From Bombus terrestris (lineage: Eukaryota > Arthropoda > Insecta > Hymenoptera > Apidae), in contig NW_025963552.1 of the NCBI RefSeq assembly GCF_910591885.1, positions 5,952,001-6,016,000 of the forward strand: a stretch of DNA of 64,000 bases, written 5' to 3'. Position numbers and translations under genes: made by a program. A model generated the notes under the pieces. The model did no database searches, was not told the DNA's origin, and saw only the letters and a list, made by a program, of their open reading frames with translations. Positions 31,790 through 44,957 of the stretch are shown here, piece after piece; within the stretch, counting starts at the first letter, position 1, and every line of letters begins with the position of its first letter.

Positions 31790-32270
31790 ATCTGTGCTTA
31801 GATCAACTATATGCGAGTGAGGTGGTATGTCGTGATAGGTGCGGAAGGAATACTCCGATGTTCAACAAAAAGTTTATTACTATTAACAATCAACGAGTCA
31901 ACAATTTATACGATTCATACTTATGATTAACCAACGAGAGTTTACAATCGCGTATCTCGGCTTGTGTTTGCTTCGCTATGATACTGAACCTTTCGCACTT
32001 CGCGGCTTGAGGCAGAATGACTCTTTGTTCGAAAACCAAACGGATTCTTTTCTTAGTTGCCCTTCGATGTCCCTACTACACACGCGTTTATTAGATATAC
32101 CGCGGCGGTTGCCGCGCGTGCATTCTTCCAAACATTCGACGGAAGATCCATAGGGATATCGATGGCACATTAGGCACGTCGGCCTTACGCTTTGAAGATA
32201 TAGCGCTTTGTGTCGCGAAGCCGTTGGAAAGTTCCGTGCTCGTGTGCCGTCACACGAGTCTCACAAATAT
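31790..32270 (+). repeat. LTR-like repeat, family A/B hybrid
   Basis: The segment 31960-32080 (CCTTTCGCACTTCGCGGCTTGA and following) matches 62940-63035. The segment 32120-32180 (ATTCGACGGAAGATCC, CATTAGGCACGTCGGCC) resembles family B at 20260-20330. This suggests families A and B are parts of related LTRs. It contains no protein-coding sequence that I recognise. Confidence 0.45.
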
Positions 32271-32310
32271 TCTCTACAAACCACTACTAGCAGAAGAAAA
32301 ACTTTGCAAA

Positions 32311-32561
32311 AAGCCTAATGTTATACGGAGCTACAATAAAGCGAAAAAGGAGTCGATTTTCCCGATCAAATGGCGGCTTATTATAACTCCTTGAGAAAAA
32401 CAATAGACTGGTGTAGAAAGATGTCAATAGAAGTTACATGCGGTACAATGTTGGTAAACGTCTGGCGCCTACATACAAAATTTGGCGCAGATACTAAATT
32501 TGGTACCTTGAAATTTCGTGAAAAGATAATTGACGATTTGTTAACTGAAGAAAATATTTAA
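32311..32561 (+). pseudogene. piggyBac transposase C-terminal fragment
   Basis: The frame reads KPNVIRSYNKAKKGVDFPDQM, then a region with WCRKMSIEV and LKFREKIIDDLL. This is the conserved end of the piggyBac DDE domain, where G-V-D-x-x-D-Q-M carries the last catalytic Asp region. The upstream part and the Cys-rich tail are missing. It could come from the same element family as 25838-26330, but here it is on the + strand. Confidence 0.75.
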
Positions 32562-35500
32562 CATCATTCCCATCGAGTAAAAAAAACATATCTTCGATAA
32601 ATATAACCACAATAAAACGATGTAAAGAATATTACCGTTTCCAAAGCAAGAAAATAGAGAGTGGAAATGCTATAAAGTCAACAATTTACTTTATGTAAAA
32701 TATAGCAAACATGTTAACTTTTACAATCCAGATTGTAAGAAAAAAAGCTACACTTTGTTCCTCATACTTTGAAAAAATTCATAGTTTGTTATTTGAATAA
32801 TATTTGCTATTTTAAATTATTTACATTGAATAAGCTGCATATTTTCCGTACAATTGAAATTATTTAAATATTTTTGTAAGTAAACACTACATGTCGTTAT
32901 TCAGTCTTTTTCGATAACCTTTGGAGTTTTATTTCAGTTTTGGTTAAATTACATTTTTATAAATTAAAACTGGAAAGGCAAATGGCATGAATCACCGGTG
33001 AGCCTACACTGTCAGGTAAAAGTAAAGACTGTGGCTAACCGATGGATCACGTCGGTTTGAACGTGTTAGCGCATTGTAAAACTCAACATTTTTAACAAGT
33101 TTTTCCCATACATATAGTCAATGCGGTGGTTTGCCTTAGTTTCCGAGATCTTCGTAAAAAATTGTCAGAACCACTGCAGCACATGGATCAGTATTGGTTG
33201 GCAAAATCCAACTCAAATTTTTGTTATCCTTTATCTTCTGTTTCTAGTATATAGCGATCGAAATTACAAGATTGATTACTAATGGACGCATGTGTCGTTG
33301 GATTTACAGAGTCGAACCGTCGAAAAATCAGGTCCTCTATAGTCAAAGAAGAGCGTTCGTGGGGTAAAAGTAGCCGAACTTGCAGTTACTCGTAGGTGAG
33401 AGAAGGATAAAATTTTTCAAAAGCATTAACCGTATTCACATATAGTTGAAGATTTTTAGTCGATCGGCAAAAACAGACGAGCTCCTGTATGAGTAAGTCT
33501 GTGCTCTAAAGCCTAGACCAAGGTAATGCAAAAACTGCCTAGGTCGAGTTTGCCGACAAGGCACAAAAACGCGAGTGCTCGGCAAAAACAGAATAAGCCG
33601 ATGAATCATCGATCAACAAAACAAACTTGATCACTATAAGCAACGATATAAAGGAAATTTATATCGATTTTTCCCTAACAATAAATAATATCAATCATTT
33701 GTGTACATTTATTATACAATTACATTATTTATATAAATGTCTCTTATGTCTCTATTTGAATAATGTAGGAAATATTACGTAGGAATACTATGTACGAACA
33801 CTTCTGTTTTTCACTATACATACATGTGTCTTAAATGTTATACATACTTTGCATGTATCATGTTTAACGCATGATGTGTGCATAAAGATCTTGTTAAGAC
33901 GGCTTGTTAAAATTGTACTTATATATCTATTTAATCAATCTTAAAGAATAAATATTACACGTTTCTATTCTTACATATTCGCGCAAGGATATGCGCAGGT
34001 ACCATGTTGGACTGCTGAATTGTAGCCAATCAACGAGCAGTGCTGTCAGCAATTCTAAATAATAGCGGTTGACCGACACGAGGCACCATACAGTCGTTCT
34101 GTGGATTCGCACATTGTCACATGTGCGTCGTGTTGAAGGATGCCTACAATGTGGATATATATATCAATTAGTATTGAATACTAAACATAGAATTACAAAG
34201 TTAACCTGTTAAATTTTGATAGAAGAGAATGTACAAATACAAAAGATGTAACACTTGACCGACCATTGATTTATTTAAGGTAAATATTTTATATATGCTT
34301 ATATAACCAAAGATTTTGCTTAAGTTATTCTAATATGAAACACCTATGTTTTATGTAATTTAACCTATATTATTGCGGTATACCAAATAAAGCAATCCAT
34401 ATGTATAAAAGATAAATAGATAAGATCGTAGATCTAGACGATCTAGATGTAGATCTAGATTAGTGATTATTATTATACGTGACGATCGATTACGATCAAC
34501 TTCGCAATTTTCATAGTTCAGTTTGCCATGTGATATACGAAATTTGTTTAATTTCTATCCTTATTGACACAAGATAATAGGTTTCAAAGGTTCATTTTCA
34601 GTTCTAAAATATTTTCTTTTTCCTTCTTTTTTAATTAAAAGTTACAAATTTGCCACATAATCGTAGTACCTTTTTACCACATTTCGTCGTATTATATAAC
34701 AAGAACAAAATTTCTTGTCTATAAAAAAATGAAAAAGCATCCCAATGCGAATATTATATTAGCAGGAAATACGTTCAAACAGTGCTTAAAGTCATAAAGC
34801 GGTATGGGCTAGATTTCAGGTGTATATGAAAATTGTATATATTTGCAAATATATATGTTCATATGCTCTTTTTATATCATGGTCTTGTATCATGGTGTAA
34901 AGTTTCACAGTAAAATTACAATATCAATTTGTTTATGTTGCAGAATAAATAAAGGTATCACCCATGTATATACATATGTATAGATTCTTATGGGATCAGA
35001 AAATTGAACTGCCAAGATTATTTCAAACGTATTCCAGCAGTAATTAATGATATCCATATTGCTCATACATCACTGTTACATTTCATAGATTAAATTGTGA
35101 GTATAGATATAAAATTGTATTAGATATGAAATAGCAGGCACGAAACCACTAATATTGACACGTAGATTTTAAAGCACATAGTTACTTATATATACAAACA
35201 ACAATTTTTCAATGCGTTCATATATGTTAAAACCTATCTTTATTTGAATTAACATTAATATATGATAAGCAGGCATTGAAGTATTGAACCTTTGTTTGCT
35301 CTTCTACTTTTTGTCATAACTTATATGTACAATTACTATTATTATTATTAAATGTACAATAATTTACACTTTCATTAATTTTAAAACCTTTTGACCCGCC
35401 AAGAATTATATCAAGTGAAATTATATTTTAATAATCGAAAATATGTGAAGCGCTGATGGATTATTTTGTTTAAACGTGTCAATATTTCTTTTATAAATGT

Positions 35501-36136
35501 AAAAATATTACGATATTGCAATGTTAAACTAGAGAATTTTTTTTATATAGATCAGATTAAAGTTATTTTTTTCTATATATTATGAAACATTGATTATAGA
35601 ATCCGTTAAAATTTTAAGGACCAGACCAATTTGAATGATCAATGATTAACAGAAGAATGTGCTTTAATCATGTATGTCAGATAATAATCCGTTAAAAGGT
35701 TTCAGCAAATGAAACAAGATATATTCTGTGAATATTTTGCGAAATTCTGAATATTATAGCTATAAATTCATTTATAATTTATCAATAGATTACGCTATAA
35801 AGATAGTACAATTTTTTATTTCAACGCTCTAAGTTATTTGTTCTTATAAAAATTTCCTTGTTTGAGAGCATTTGATGAAATTCAAACAAATAATGACAAA
35901 ATATGGTAACATTTTAACTGAATTGTATGCATTAAATATATAATTCAATACGATACTCTTATTAAATAATCATGTTTTAATTTTAATTTTTACATTTATC
36001 TAACTTGCTTTAATTTCTTAGGGTGTTCAAAGTCTTTGGATCTCCAGAAACTCGTGCATGGTTTTCGCGTTATTCAACTAAACCTATTCTCCTGTACGGT
36101 AAATCATTCTAAATCTTCCCTTTCGTTGGTATGGTG
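32562..36136. other. AT-rich stretch, no gene assigned
   Basis: I see no transposon ends or long frames. GATCTAGA occurs three times in 34431-34459. A 77-bp exon-like segment at 36022-36098 is listed as a finding only. The stretch may be ordinary intergenic or intronic DNA. Confidence 0.6.
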
Positions 36137-36213
36137 AGTCGTTTTTATTATCTTTATTATTATTATTTTTATTTTATTATTTTATTATTATTATTATTAT
36201 TATCTTTTTCTCT
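36137..36213. repeat. Imperfect TTA/ATT microsatellite
   Basis: Mostly TTA units with scattered substitutions and T runs. Confidence 0.85.
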
Positions 36214-36897
36214 TCTAATTAGTTAACTACGGTATGGTATGATATTAGGTAACTAATTAGTTACTCAATTTTATTTATTTATTTTGTTTTTTTGAACGCT
36301 TTGTTATATAGTTTACATAAACATAACGTATTCCTAAAAAAAAGGTTCTTTTTGTCCAACGAACTGTTTCCTATGCAACCTCTCCTGGTTATCTTGCGTA
36401 CGCGTAACATTCACGTACCGTTACATGCGTTGCCACTCCACACTTCTTTTTATACTATTACTTGAATATAGAATTATAGGAAACGTTTAAAAATACAATA
36501 GTACAAAAATATCGAAAATATAAAAATATAAAACTATCGAAATTATAGAAACTGAGATTAAACAGTAGTACTTATATTCTACATTCGTCTTGTATTACAT
36601 ATACATTTTTTAAATTATATATATGAGCCAAAATAGAATGTATAAAGTATACTTTATATAATATGTTTCATGTCCCACATTTTTCTTAACCATCGCATTT
36701 TATCTCAGACATTTTCTTTTCACAATTTTCTCAGTGTTTCCTCCTGAACTTCCACCAAGCTGCATATCATTTTTTACTTTCCTCTCTTTCTGCCCCCCTC
36801 CCTCATACGAGGCATACTTAAAAAGATCGTTGAATTTTCTCCTTATTCGAGAAAATATTTATTTGTTTGTCTATATTCAAGTTATTCCCTTTGAATA

Positions 36898-37321
36898 TGT
36901 TGAAGTAACTACTTCAAGAAGAACTACACATCTTTATTTATGTATATCCGTGACCTAGAGACCTGTATTACACAGAAAATAGAATCTAGTGAAAGAATAT
37001 TACTCGAAATAAAGAGGGGCCCATGTTATTGTACCGTTGAGTATACATTTGTTTTGGCTTACAAGGTCTAGGAACAAAGGAACTAATAAATAGATTTCTA
37101 TTTATGTTCCTCGTAGCCTTTCGCTAAAACTATAAGGTTAACTATTTTGGTAATGACCTTTTGCTATAAATGAACATGCTCCCTATCGGTTCTATTATAT
37201 TGTAACACTAAGAGAGCAGGGATCTGAATCAGCATAAACTTATACTTATACTTTTATTTATTTCAATATATTTTTCTATTACAAATTCATCCACTCGTTC
37301 TACTATCAGTCAACCTCAACA
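36898..37321 (+). repeat. Solo copia LTR
   Basis: It starts TGTTGAAGTAACTACTTC and ends CAACCTCAACA, the same ends as the copia-2 LTRs. It has a TATA-like GCTATAAATG near 37163. No internal sequence lies beside it. Flanks read GAATA and GATAT, so no clear duplication remains. LTR-LTR recombination would leave such a relic. From 36214 to 36897 and from 37322 to 38225 I see no gene. Confidence 0.75.
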
Positions 37322-38225
37322 GATATATTTTTATGACAACATATTTTTTCCAGCGTGTCTTTCAGTCATGAACACATTTCTGAAAACACTTTCTTCTATA
37401 GTGCATTGTTCGCATAAGGATTTTTGTTTTATTTTTTCATTCTGGAGAATAACAAATAATCGCAAGGTAGAGAGCAGTCGAATATGGTCTTTGTAAATGT
37501 TATTTTTTGCGAGAAACTCCTGAGCCAGTAGCGACGCATGAGCTGATTATAGTAGTACAATTTCTACGAGTTATCGTTTCACAAATCCTTCGAATTACTT
37601 CGCGCAATCGACGTGAAATGCTCAAATAGAATAGATTTTCGGAGAGTTCAAAAGCAGATATGAATTATTTGTTATTTGGACAAATTTAAAGACATTGTTT
37701 AATATAATGAGATTAATTGTTATTTACAAATAAAATTTTATTTTTTATTTATTACTTTTATTTGGTATTTATTAGTCGTTGAGCAAATTTATTTCTACAT
37801 AAATATAACATTTCAATCAGAAAGATCGCTGTAAATTACAACTCGTAATTTTTAATAATACTAGGTAAGAATAATATGAACTGCGATATGACTGTTGAAA
37901 AACGACCATACTAATTGTACGATTTTTTCATTGTACAAAAAGAAACACATACGACACAGATATATTATCATTTGAGATCGGATTTAATTCAAATAGAGAA
38001 TAAAATTTCATTTATAATTAAGAAATAATAAATAAATTATTTTTGGTATCGTCTAAACGATTATTATTTAAATAAGAAATTTAATTCTTATTCAGAATTT
38101 AAATGCTATATTAATTTGTTATTTATTATTTAATAGATAAATCAATTTATGCTCAAAACTGTGGTTGTAAGAAAACAGAAACTTAATATATGTAATTAAC
38201 CATAAAAACCATCTTTTTTACATTA

Positions 38226-38639
38226 TTATTTTTTTACATATGGAGATGTAATTCCGTTTTTAACAGTAATTATGTCTTTTTTTGGTACTATTTGATAATG
38301 CTTCTCAAGATGAATTTTCATTAACCTTTCATGTATATTACTGATTTCAATTAATTTTTGAGACATTGTGCTAATAAATTGACTGATTTTTGCGGGAAAA
38401 CATTCCTCAAATGAGTCAAAAGCGCGGTTGGTGATCTTGTTCGCGTGTGAAGTGCCACGTATCAAATATTGCATCTTGTAAAATAGGTACCATCGAATCA
38501 TGTGAAGAAAAATATATAGTTCCATTTTAGTTTTATCTTGAACTTTACGTTGAATTTGAACTCTACCTTCATATCTTAGGAAACAATGATGTATACAAAT
38601 TAGTCTTTGTGAAAAATGTGCCCTTATTGTATCATGCAA
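38226..38639 (-). CDS. Unrecognised open frame of about 137 codons
   Basis: The frame is open from a TTG-position start, with no ATG at its upstream edge, to a stop at 38226. That length is notable in such AT-rich DNA. The product is basic, has several Cys, His and aromatic residues, and shows no transmembrane segment or catalytic motif that I know. The lack of a proper start suggests an exon, a decayed gene or chance. I do not assign a function. Confidence 0.25.
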   Translation of the reverse strand: MHDTIRAHFSQRLICIHHCFLRYEGRVQIQRKVQDKTKMELYIFLHMIRWYLFYKMQYLIRGTSHANKITNRAFDSFEECFPAKISQFISTMSQKLIEISNIHERLMKIHLEKHYQIVPKKDIITVKNGITSPYVKK

Positions 38640-39059
38640 TCGTCATGTAATAAATTTTTGATAACTGCAATACTTCAGGCAATAAAGGGTTGGTCATAGT
38701 TACCGAGGATAAGCCATATATTAAAAAAGTATTTTTGGTATATGTTGAAATGATTAAATTCGATATATGTATATAGAAAATATTCCATGTATATATTAAA
38801 AAGATAAGATATTTATCTTTAAGGTAATGTTATCTATTATTCTTTCATAATATATGTATATATACTACTACCATACGTAATATACTAGTGGAAAACCTAA
38901 TACTATGTACTTATACTATAAATTAATATCAATACATAGTAATAGACATTAATACCGATACTCATACTATGCGATATTAAACATCATCCTAATAATTTTA
39001 CTTTTGATAAATAAGTAATTAGTTTCAGGGTCTGCGATTTCCACCTTTTGCACTCAGCG
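38640..39059. other. AT-rich stretch, no gene seen
   Basis: There are runs of ATATGTATATA and similar. No feature was recognised before the gypsy pol remnant starts. Confidence 0.6.
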
Positions 39060-41205
39060 CAGGCGTGCCTGATTAGTTACTTTTGAAGTTACAATTTGAA
39101 GCTCTGTTACTCTACGAAATAATTAGACCGTCCACTTTATCGTATAACTCCGCTTTATGGATTGTATCGAAAATATCGGACGGCCGTTACACTGAACATT
39201 GGCGCATGATAATTAATTTTCGTGCACTGAACGAAAAAAACAAAGCGACAAGTATCCACTATCTCAAATTACCGATACTCTGGACCAACTGAGAGGTTCA
39301 AAGTATTTCTCAATGTTTGATCTGGCAAATGAATTTCAACGTTTAATATATCTGGTATTAATTCCGTGAAATATAGATTCAAAATTGTTTGAATGATACA
39401 GTAATCCACTCTTCAGCTCTATAGGAAGTGAAAATTTAAAGATTGTTGACTCATGTAAAAAATCGCGGATTTACGGCGTCATTGACGATGTTAAACCAGG
39501 TCCAAGGAAACTTCATACGGTAGAAAATTTTCTTACTCCAAAGTCAGAATCTAACAATCCAGAATCCAAGGATATCTAACAATTCTTAGGATTGACAAGT
39601 CACATATTATCGTCGTTATCGGAGACTACCTTGTTAACGCAAAATCATTGATTCCCCTGCTAGAAAAAGAATCGGTCTGTTTGAAATGGACCGATGAACA
39701 ATAGAAGCACTTTAAAAATCTGCAAGACGAATAAAACTAATACAACTTTATCCAGATTTCAACCATCCAATTTTTATCATTACGGACGCTTCAGATCATA
39801 CAAATATTGAGCGCAGTATTGAGCCAAAATGAAAGTGGTCCCGATATACCGATTTAATATGGTTCTCGGAGTTTATATCCAGTCGGAAAGAATTATTCAC
39901 CAACTGAGAAGGAATGCCTGGCTATGATATATGCTACGCAGTACTTCCGACCTTTTGTGTTAGTAAATTTTCACTCATAATTCACTATCGACCCTTAGTG
40001 TAACTATATTCAGTCGAAGATCCCATTTCAAGATTGGTTAAATGGAAATGAATGCTGCTAGAGTACAAATGCAATTTCGTACTCAAACCAAAGTATCGCA
40101 ATTCAGTGGTCTTCTTTTAATCGCTCGCAAAGATGAGGAATTCGAAGCGCACTTATCCAAGATTAACCGGTTATCGTGTTTAAGAAATGGAACGAAATCA
40201 AAGATGGTTTACACAGAGCGTACCTCCTAGGAATTCGAATGAACCCAATTACAACGCCACGTCTATTCGTAGAAAGAGGAAAGGTTCACCAGGAAGCAAC
40301 CAACGCAACAACGAAAGACGTTGGTGCACCGTTCCTCAAATCCACATGGAAGGTGTTATAAACTCATACGTTACATTTACTCTAGTAGCACATTCAATAC
40401 TAACCAAAAATCATCTCACGTTAAGTCTGAACAATAAATAAAATACTAATAATTCACAAAGGGATCTAATAACGTTGGACAAAGGGAAAGCCGAAGAAGC
40501 TACTTCGCTCGATGATCCCAACCGATTGAAGTGAAATAGAGAAATCAGGCGATCAAAGCCTGCAATCTCGTGTGTCTTCTCAACCTATGAGAATATATAC
40601 CCCACAAATTCTGGAAACCACTTGAACGCAGTGGAGAAGTATTATTCCAGATTATTAAGAATCTGATACCGATGTGCCACTCTCCTATGATTCACAACCA
40701 GAGGAAGAAGAAGACAACCACGAGTTCTAAAATAAACATATCCGGAGAGATATTTATCTTTATAAAGGAAAAAGATGTACATTTTAATATGTACATTTAT
40801 TAAGTCCGTAAATTGCTACTTAAAAGATGTCAGGGGAAGAATTCTTGCTGATGTCGGTTACTTGGAAAAGAGTCACCTGCTAATGAGAATTCGCAGGAAG
40901 GACAAATAATCATCACTACCATTTAGCCGTTCAGAATTTTTTCCATGAATCTAAAATAAATTTATCATAAAATATATTTTTGAAGAACCGAAGGACGAAA
41001 ATATCGTCACAGTACTACGAAACTTGAAAGCTATACTCAAGGAAACGGAAACAACAGCCATTATATTGTCATTTGGGAAAGAACCAGAATCAACCTATCA
41101 TTCAGAAATATTAAACTCTCATCTGAAAAATACTCGAAAACACCGAAATTATCGTCGAAATTACTGTTATATGGAAACAAGTATAGCACCTTCAGAGGAT
41201 ATTAG
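39060..41205 (+). pseudogene. Errantivirus-like gypsy pol, 5' part (RT, RNase H, start of integrase), heavily broken
   Basis: The RT opening is clear at 39083-39292 (EIIRPSTLSYNSALWIV, then WRMIINFRALNEK). The segment SVF/SQCLIWQ near 39305-39335 follows. RNase H is visible near 39780-40000 (ITDASDHTN, then NYSPTEKECLAMIYA). Later parts to 41205 lie in changing frames with many stops. The order and motifs fit the 17.6/297 group. No catalytic YIDD can be seen. At 41202-41205 (TTAG) the younger gypsy-1 is inserted. Confidence 0.65.
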
Positions 41206-41711
41206 TGAGGTGTATGTAAGCGATTTAGGTTTAAACACACCAGAGTATATTTAACTATGTAGTTTATTAAAGTATACCCTACGTGTACACTAGTCGTATA
41301 ATACAACTGTTGTCTTGATTCGCGATTACGAATAGATCGGCGCAAGGGAAGTATCGACTTAGCTGCTACTGCTCGTGTCACTCGATAACAAAAGAATGCC
41401 TCGCTACCCTGTTCGCTATATTTGTAACCGTCGGAGTTGACAAAAGGCGTTGGGATTTTAATTTTGAAAATGTTCTCGAAAGATTCCAACGGACGCTGAA
41501 CTCTCGACCTTGTTTACGAATTTCGACTTTTCGGGTAGTTAATTCGAGGGCATATGATCACGACAAAAACGACGGATTTTGATTAACCTTCGATAACCGC
41601 CTAAGGTTGTCGGACCTATAATAAACTCATCTTTCTGTAAACACGATTTTTTTGTATAGCGGGTTCACTGGATGGAAACCGTTATGAATTTTATCGACGA
41701 GTGCCGCTACA
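41206..41711 (-). repeat. Gypsy-1 3' LTR
   Basis: On the - strand it runs TGTAGCGGCACTCG to CATACACCTCA. A C-rich stretch at 41712-41725 on the + strand is the polypurine tract (GGCAGGGGGGTAC) of the element. Short open frames here are not genes. Confidence 0.92.
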
Positions 41712-41789
41712 GTACCCCCCTGCCAGTGCTAACGTTGCTTCTTTTTATGTTTATTTACATATGTTAGCTCAGGTGCCCTTGCTGACAGC

Positions 41790-44700
41790 TTAATTCAAAC
41801 CCGCTTGAAAGCGGTCAGGAAAACGAACACTCCTGCCCGAACGCGTGGTGCAATGGGCTCTTGCGTCTCCGTCGTTTTGTTGCGCTTGCTCGCTGTTTTG
41901 CGGTCGGAAGATTTTCCTAGGTACAAACACGTCGTGGGTTTGTGCACTCCTTTCTAGGTGCTCAATATCTTCCGACACGATGAAGGCGGGCTTTAGACGG
42001 TCTACGGAGACTTTTACGCTTTTATCCTTCTCGCGTATGGTAAAGGTTTTTTCCCCACGCTGTATCACTTGATAGGGGCCATCGTACGGCGGTTACAGAG
42101 GGCCTCCGATTGCATCGTGTCGAACGAACACGTACGGCGACGTTTCTAAGTCGCGGAACATGAATGGTTTCTTTTCGCTGTGTTGTGAAGTCGGCAGAGG
42201 TCTGATCTCGCTCATTCGCTCTCGCAGACGGTTTGCGAATTCCGCGTTGGCCGGTTGTTTTACTGGTACAAAATATTCTGCTGGCAATCGTATGCCCATA
42301 CCGTCAATCATTTCGGCTGCCGTTGCGCTCAGGTCTTCCTTGATAGCGGTTCTAATGCCTAGAAGAACTATGGGAAGGCTTTCGACCCAGTTGCTCGAAT
42401 TGTGGCATTTGGTTGCGGCTTTAAGCTGCCGGTGGAAGCGCTCTACCATCCCGTTGGACGCGAGGTGATAGGCTGTGGAACCCAAATGCTTAATGCCGAG
42501 CATCTGGCATAGTTCTTTGAAAAGATTGGATTCGAATTGGCGTCCCTGATCTGTTATTATTTTTGCTGGAACGCCAAACCGCGCTATCCATGTGGAAAGA
42601 AGAGACGAGGCAACGGTCGTTGCTTCCATATCTGGTATAGGAATCGCTTCGGGCCAACGTGAAAAACGATCGATACATGTTAGACAATATCGGCAGCCTT
42701 GTGAGTATTGCATGACGAGAATGTCTAAATGTATATGCTCGAATCGTCCTGCGAGCTCTCCGAATGTTCCGGTCGGCGTTGATACGTGTCTCGTTATTTT
42801 ACATTGTTGACGCGGGATGCATTGCCGTGTCCATGTTTGGCAATCTTTGTTTAGCGCAGGCCAAACAAAACGCGATTTTACGAGTTTTTGGGTCGCGCGT
42901 ATCCCTGGGTGGGAAAGTCCGTGAAGTGAATTGAATACGTCGCGCCGCAAGGGTTTCGGTATGTACGGTCGTACAATGTCGCCTGACACGTCACAGTATA
43001 TTTCCGCGTCGTAATCCGGAAAACGAATTTTCTTAAGCTGCAACGCGGATGTATCGGAATTAACGATGTCGCGGAGTTCCTCATCGTTTTCTTGCGCGGC
43101 GGCAAGGGTTTTGTGATCTATGGATTTTCCTATGGCTTCGATGCGCGATAGGGCGTCGGCAACGTTATTATTCAGCCCTTTTATATGCCTTATATCAGTC
43201 GTAAACTGACCGATATAATCTAGCTGCCGGAATTGTCGCGGCGAACACTTGTCGGGATTTTGACTGAACGTATAAGTGAGGGGTTTATGGTCAGTGAAAA
43301 TAATAAAATTCCTTCCCTTTACGGCGTGTCTAAATCGCTTGACCACGATATACACAGCGAGCAATTCGCGATCATACGCGCTATATTTTCGCTGCTCGGA
43401 ATTTAAGGGTTTAGTTAAGAAACCCAACGGTTGCCAAGTGTCATTCGCGCGTTGCTGCAACTCCGCTCCTATTGCAAAGTCGGACGCGTCTACAGCGAGG
43501 CTGATGGGCGCGCCAGGTATAGGATGCGCTAACGTCGTAGCGTTAGCTAGGGCGCGTTTTGACTCGCTAAAGCTCGTTTTGGCTTCCTCCGACCAGGTAA
43601 TGGGCATGTTGCCCTTTTTCGCTCCTTGTAGCAAATCGTTGAGGGGTTGTAAGATTTTAGCTGCCGCCGGTATGAAACGTCGGTAAAAGTTAATCATACC
43701 GAGGTATCTGCGTAGTGCCTTGATGTTCGCGGGGAGCGGTGCTTCATTTACGGCTTTTACTCGATCGGCGAGCGGTTTTATACCCTGCGCGTTTACCGTA
43801 TAGCCTAGGAAGGCTATTTCGTCAACCCCGAACTCGCACTTTGCGAGGTTGATTACTACGCCGTAATGGTTTAGACGTTCGAACAAAAGCCGCAAGTGCT
43901 CGCGGTGCTGTTCCTCGGTTTCCGAAGCTACCAAGAAGTCATCTACGTACGCGTATACGAATTCTAAGCCTCGCGTGATTTCATCGACAAATCGTTGACA
44001 CGTTTGCGCGGCGTTTCGAAGCCCAAACATCATGTTGGTTGCCTCGAAAAGGCTGAATGGTGTCGCAATCGCGGTTTTTTTAACCTCCTCAGGCGCGATT
44101 GGGATTTGATGGTAGGCGCGCACTAAATCAATTTTTGAGAATATTCGCCTACCGTGTAGATGCTGCGCGAAGTCTTGTATGTGCGGTGGAGAGTACCTGT
44201 CGGGAACAGTACGGGCGTTCAGCGCCCTGTAGTCACCGCAAGGTCGCAGACTTCCATCCTTCTTTGGGACGACGTGTAGTGGAGATGCCCAGGAACTCTT
44301 CGATGGGCGCATGACTCCTTGCTCTATAAGCGTTGCAAATTCCGCCTTGATTTGCCTGAGACGGTCCGGTGCGAGCCGACGGGGTTTGCAATATACGGGT
44401 TAGCCGGGTGTGGTTTCTATGTGGTGCTCGACGCCGTGCCGGATTTTCTCTCGCCCAAAGGCCGGTGGGCGCGTTAGATCTGGAAATTTCGCCAATAATT
44501 GGTGGTAGACCGAATCCCCATTTATGGTTTTAATCATATGCTGTTCGCAGTTGGCGGCGTATCCCCTGGTCGATAGCTGGGTTGTTGTGTCGAGAAGACG
44601 TCTTTTTCTTGGGTCCACAAGCAACCCGTAATGACTTAGGAAGTCTAGGCCGATGATGGGGGTTTGCACATCGGCGACCGTGAAGTGCCATTTGAAGGCA

Positions 44701-44957
44701 CGTCTGAGGGACAGGTTCAGCTCCATCGCTAAAGTGCCGTACGTTGCGATGCGCGTCCCATTGGCAGCGAATAGTTCGTACGCTGCCTTTTTTATGTCCC
44801 TGGATAGCCTGCTTCGGGGATAAACGCTGATGTCGGCACCTGTGTCAACTAAGAACGAAGTTTTCGTTCTCCGATCCACAATAAAGATGCGGCGAGATCC
44901 CAAGCCGTCGTCGTCTGCCGTTTTTACGGACGGCTGGGGTCGTTTCCCGACTTCCAC
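41790..44957 (-). pseudogene. Gypsy-1 pol (protease, RT, RNase H, integrase), two nonsense codons
   Basis: One frame of 1,056 codons runs from 44957 to 41790 with only two stops, TAA at 44400-44402 and TAA at 42093-42095. Both fit a CAA to TAA change. The protease site is VDTGADISVYP near 44840. RT carries YVDD near 43950 (VYAYVDDFLVAS). RNase H follows (LAVDASDFAIGAEL). Integrase has HPGIRATQKL, but its zinc finger reads CIPRQQC where a Cys is expected instead of Arg. Its catalytic residues are LDILV, TDQGRQFES and GMVERFHR. The short C-terminal tail holds a pentad-rich basic segment. It is nearly intact but not translatable as one protein. Confidence 0.9.

Noticed and set aside
34431..34459. 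Three GATCTAGA octamers as a regulatory array
   Set aside because: Short, unequally spaced and in AT-rich DNA with no gene nearby. No support beyond the repetition.
41202..41489. Open frames in 41202-41489 and 45791-46105 as a duplicated small gene
   Set aside because: They are the same part of the two gypsy-1 LTRs. The duplication is explained by the LTR pair.
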